A stretch of 6,671 bases of DNA from Candidatus Omnitrophota bacterium. Its GTDB lineage: Bacteria > Omnitrophota > Gorgyraeia > JAFGHF01. The notes beneath the pieces were generated by a model. It made no database searches. It was not told the DNA's origin and worked only from the letters and a program-made list of their open reading frames with translations. The stretch's first letter is position 1. Each line of letters opens with the position of its first letter. Shown piece by piece: positions 4,314 to 6,671 of the stretch. Location: positions 1 to 6,671 of the forward strand of contig JAMXCY010000055.1 of the NCBI GenBank assembly GCA_024543015.1, given 5' to 3'. Made by a program: the position numbers and the translations under genes.

Positions 4314-6539
4314 TTAATCGAGCTTTATTTTTCTTAGGCGATTGGCATTGGTCACCACCGATATGGAGCTGGTGGCCATAGCAATCTCAGCAATAACCGG
4401 ATGCAGCAAACCCAAAATAGCTATGGGTATAGCTGCGGTATTGTAGCCATAGGCCCAGTAGAGGTTTTGCTTAATCTTCTTGAAAGTTGCCCGGGAAAGC
4501 TTAATAGCCTTGATCACAGCGGATAATTCTCCACTGACCAGGGTCACATCAGAGGCCTCAATGGCAATATCAGTTCCGGTGCCAATGGCTATGCCCACAT
4601 TGGCCTGGGTTAGAGCCGGGGCATCGTTAATCCCGTCACCGACCATAGCGACTATCCCTACTTTCTCCTGCAGGCGTTGGATCTCCGCTACTTTCTGATC
4701 CGGCAGCACCTCGGCTAAAACTCGACTTATCCCCACCTTCTTGGCTATAGCTTCTCCGGTGCGCTGATTGTCCCCGGTTAAGATAACAGTTTTTAATCCC
4801 ATTTTTTCCAACTCAGCAATAGCAGCTACAGAGCCTTCTTTTAGCGTATCGGCCACAGCAATAACTCCGGCTATGCGCCTCTGGCAAGCCACTAACATTG
4901 CTGTCTTAGCCTCATCCTCAAGCCGCCTTAAGGTTTCTTCTATTGAAGAAGTCAATTCTATTCCTTGCATCAACTTACGGCTGCCGATCAAAACTTCTTT
5001 TCCCTCAACTTTGGCCTTTACCCCTTTGCCGGCTACAGCCTCGAAATCTTGGGGAGAAATAAGTTCTATTCCCTTCTCCCGGGCGCCTCTTACTATCGCC
5101 TGGCCTAGAGGGTGTTCGGAAGCATTTTCTACGCTGGCAGCTAAACGCAAAAGCTCCTCCTCTTTAAATCCATCCATAGCCACAATGTCAGTTATTTCTG
5201 GTTTGCCCTTAGTAATGGTGCCGGTTTTATCAAAAACAATAGTGTGGACATCTTTAAGCGTCTGGATAGCTGCGCCCTCCCGGATAAGAACGCCATTTTC
5301 TGCACCTATCCCGCTTCCCACCATCAAGGCAGTAGGTGTAGCCAGACCCAAGGCGCAGGGGCAGGCAATCACTAACACAGCTACAGTAGCAATCACGGCT
5401 AAGGAAATAACATTAAGGTCGGGGTTGACCCAGGGGATAAACCCTTGTGCCCAGATAAGAATTCCGGAGAAGAACCCCGGGAATAAAAACCAGGCTAAAA
5501 AAGTCATCAAGGCGATACCAATAACTGTGGGCACAAAGTAGCTGGTAACCTTATCGGCAAATTCCTGAATCGGGACCTTGGAGCCCTGACATTCTTCAAC
5601 CATTTTGATAACCTGCGAGAGGAAGGTATCCTTTCCTATTTTAGTTGCCTTCACCTTTAACAACCCCTGTTGGTTTATGGTTGCTCCGATTACTTCATCA
5701 CTTACCTTTTTATTTACCGGCATTGACTCACCCGTAGCCATCGACTCATCAATAGCACTTTTGCCTTCAATTATCACACCGTCGGTGGGTATCTTCTCTC
5801 CCGGCCGAACTACCATAATATCATTAAGTTTTACTTCTTCTATAGCGATTTCTTTCTCCTGGCCATCAATTAGGATATGAGCAGTTTTTGCCCCCAATTC
5901 GAGCAACTTTTTAATTGCCTGAGAGGCCCGGCCCTTAGCCTTGGCCTCTATATATCTACCGGTCAGATGGAAGGCCATAATCATCGCTGCCACTCCGGCA
6001 TAGTTGGCTACAGGAACAAATAGAGAGGCCAGGCCCGTAATATAGGAAGCAGATGTCCCCATAGCAATCAGCACATCCATATTAGCGCTGATATGTCCAA
6101 TTGCTTTAGCTGCCGAACGCAAGGTAGTCCAGCCCAAGATAAATACCACCGGGGTGGCCAGAATAATTAACCCTAAATCATAGATGAATTTACTGGGCCA
6201 GGCAACTCCGGTAACCATCTCCGGAATCATCCAGATAACTATGGGCAGGGTAAAGACCCAAGACCAAAACATCTTGCGTTGAGCCCGCTGCATCATCCGC
6301 TCTTCTTGGCCTTCTTTGGCTAGTTCTTCTACAACATGATATCCAGTTGATTCCACTACTCCTTCAAGTTCTTGAAAGGAGATTTGAGAAGAGTTATAAA
6401 AAATAACTGCCTTCTCAGTAGCAAAATTGACATTGGCTTCGGTCACACCCTTGGCCTTCTTCAGTGCTCCCTCGATAGTCTGGGCACAGGAGGCACAACT
6501 CATCCCGCCAATCTTCAAGGTCGCCTTTTTATTGGCCAT
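4314..6539 (-). CDS. copA: CopA, Cu+-exporting P1B-type ATPase
   Basis: This is a complete 741-aa heavy-metal ATPase that uses ATP to export Cu+ from the cytoplasm. One N-terminal HMA domain (about 5-70) carries the metal-binding GMSCASC (Cys15, Cys18). Eight membrane helices can be placed: four before the actuator domain, two around the CPC site, two at the end. Catalytic and transport motifs are TGES (269-272), CPC in helix 6 (393-395), the phosphorylation loop DKTGT with Asp437, SEHPLG (His476-Pro477) in the nucleotide domain, and GDGINDAP (634-641). Helix 7 has Tyr699-Asn700 and helix 8 has Met721 with Ser724-Ser725. This CPC / YN / MxxSS set is that of P1B-1 Cu+ pumps, so copper or silver is much more likely than zinc or cadmium. 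The ATG at 6539 has AGGGAG 5 bases upstream. Length is usual for single-HMA members. It begins inside the end of the preceding gene and is followed by two small genes that probably assist it. No internal damage is seen. Confidence 0.96.
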   Translation of the reverse strand: MANKKATLKIGGMSCASCAQTIEGALKKAKGVTEANVNFATEKAVIFYNSSQISFQELEGVVESTGYHVVEELAKEGQEERMMQRAQRKMFWSWVFTLPIVIWMIPEMVTGVAWPSKFIYDLGLIILATPVVFILGWTTLRSAAKAIGHISANMDVLIAMGTSASYITGLASLFVPVANYAGVAAMIMAFHLTGRYIEAKAKGRASQAIKKLLELGAKTAHILIDGQEKEIAIEEVKLNDIMVVRPGEKIPTDGVIIEGKSAIDESMATGESMPVNKKVSDEVIGATINQQGLLKVKATKIGKDTFLSQVIKMVEECQGSKVPIQEFADKVTSYFVPTVIGIALMTFLAWFLFPGFFSGILIWAQGFIPWVNPDLNVISLAVIATVAVLVIACPCALGLATPTALMVGSGIGAENGVLIREGAAIQTLKDVHTIVFDKTGTITKGKPEITDIVAMDGFKEEELLRLAASVENASEHPLGQAIVRGAREKGIELISPQDFEAVAGKGVKAKVEGKEVLIGSRKLMQGIELTSSIEETLRRLEDEAKTAMLVACQRRIAGVIAVADTLKEGSVAAIAELEKMGLKTVILTGDNQRTGEAIAKKVGISRVLAEVLPDQKVAEIQRLQEKVGIVAMVGDGINDAPALTQANVGIAIGTGTDIAIEASDVTLVSGELSAVIKAIKLSRATFKKIKQNLYWAYGYNTAAIPIAILGLLHPVIAEIAMATSSISVVTNANRLRKIKLD

Positions 6540-6671
6540 ATCTGCTCCCTTTTAAAAGCAACACTAGTCCAACCAAATTTAAACCCACGACCAAGAAACA
6601 GGTCATCGGTATCCCGATAATCGGCAGTAAAAATATAGTAGTCAGAATTGCCCCCAGACAGGAGCCGAACA
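6529..6671 (-). CDS. C-terminal end of a polytopic membrane protein (partial; begins beyond the right edge)
   Basis: The last 46 codons of a gene are present, ending with TAA at 6529-6531 and overlapping the copA start by 11 bases. Two hydrophobic stretches are visible: GAILTTIFLLPIIGI and CFLVVGLNLVGLVLLL, then the short tail KGSRYGQ. The pattern (small GxxLGA, then LLPxxG, then a helix with LNLxxxLLL) recalls the end of the membrane domain of fused or membrane-bound spermidine-synthase-like proteins, but 46 residues are too few for a firm assignment; an MFS-like transporter is also possible. The reading is supported by uninterrupted hydrophobic character and by the overlap with copA, which suggests coupling. 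Another frame is also open over this short stretch but encodes a charged sequence unlike a membrane protein and runs on into copA. Confidence 0.6.
   Translation of the reverse strand, partial: FGSCLGAILTTIFLLPIIGIPMTCFLVVGLNLVGLVLLLKGSRYGQ

Noticed and set aside
4768..5541. Long plus-strand open frame opposite copA
   Set aside because: It is antisense to the conserved ATPase coding region, has no recognisable domain or ribosome-binding context, and is best explained as a shadow of copA codon usage.
6301..6330. Possible copA internal frameshift site producing a CopZ-like HMA-only product, as in E. coli copA
   Set aside because: A GCC AAA G stretch follows the HMA domain, but it is not the CCC AAA G type heptamer and the -1 frame has no prompt stop nearby, so it would not yield a short chaperone.
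6551..6580. Promoter-like TTGGTT / TAAAAG just before copA
   Set aside because: Weak hexamers, a 16-base spacer, and the -10-like box abuts the copA ribosome-binding site inside the upstream coding sequence, leaving almost no leader.

Overview
The window carries two adjacent gene groups, all on the minus strand, so transcription runs from high to low coordinates. There is no RNA gene, CRISPR array, insertion sequence or gene-free stretch over 300 bases. The largest gap is the roughly 90-base intergenic region at 3687-3777, which holds the most interesting regulatory sequence.

Right part (6671 to 3778), copper handling. First comes the C-terminal end of a polytopic membrane protein, cut by the window edge. 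Its stop codon overlaps the start of a complete Cu+-exporting P1B-type ATPase (copA, 741 aa). Two small genes follow with tight spacing: a 68-aa two-helix membrane protein of the DUF2933 type, and a 97-aa membrane-anchored YHS-domain protein that is probably a Cu/heavy-metal-binding partner. They look like one transcription unit for copper export and buffering.

Left part (3763 to 1), the Rnf complex. A good sigma70-type promoter sits in the gap, with a 9-bp-arm hairpin at the predicted transcript start. It is followed by rnfC (TTG start), rnfD, rnfG, rnfE and the first 66 codons of rnfA, which runs off the left edge; rnfB is expected beyond it. Rnf is a membrane-bound ferredoxin:NAD+ oxidoreductase that pumps Na+ or H+. 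The visible cofactor sites are an NADH-site glycine motif and two 4Fe-4S motifs in RnfC, TGAT flavinylation motifs in RnfD and RnfG, and membrane cysteines in RnfE and RnfA.

The gene order C-D-G-E-A is the one known from anaerobes such as Clostridia, Thermotogae and Bacteroidetes, not the A-B-C-D-G-E order of gammaproteobacteria. Together with the low-potential ferredoxin chemistry this suggests an anaerobic or facultative bacterium, possibly from a poorly cultured lineage; the sequence alone does not fix the phylum. Points worth a second look are the GTAG-headed palindrome between the rnfC promoter and start codon, an in-frame A AAA AAG slippery heptamer at the rnfC end whose -1 frame is rnfD, and an altered residue in the RnfG flavinylation motif. 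I see no clearly new multi-gene system here.
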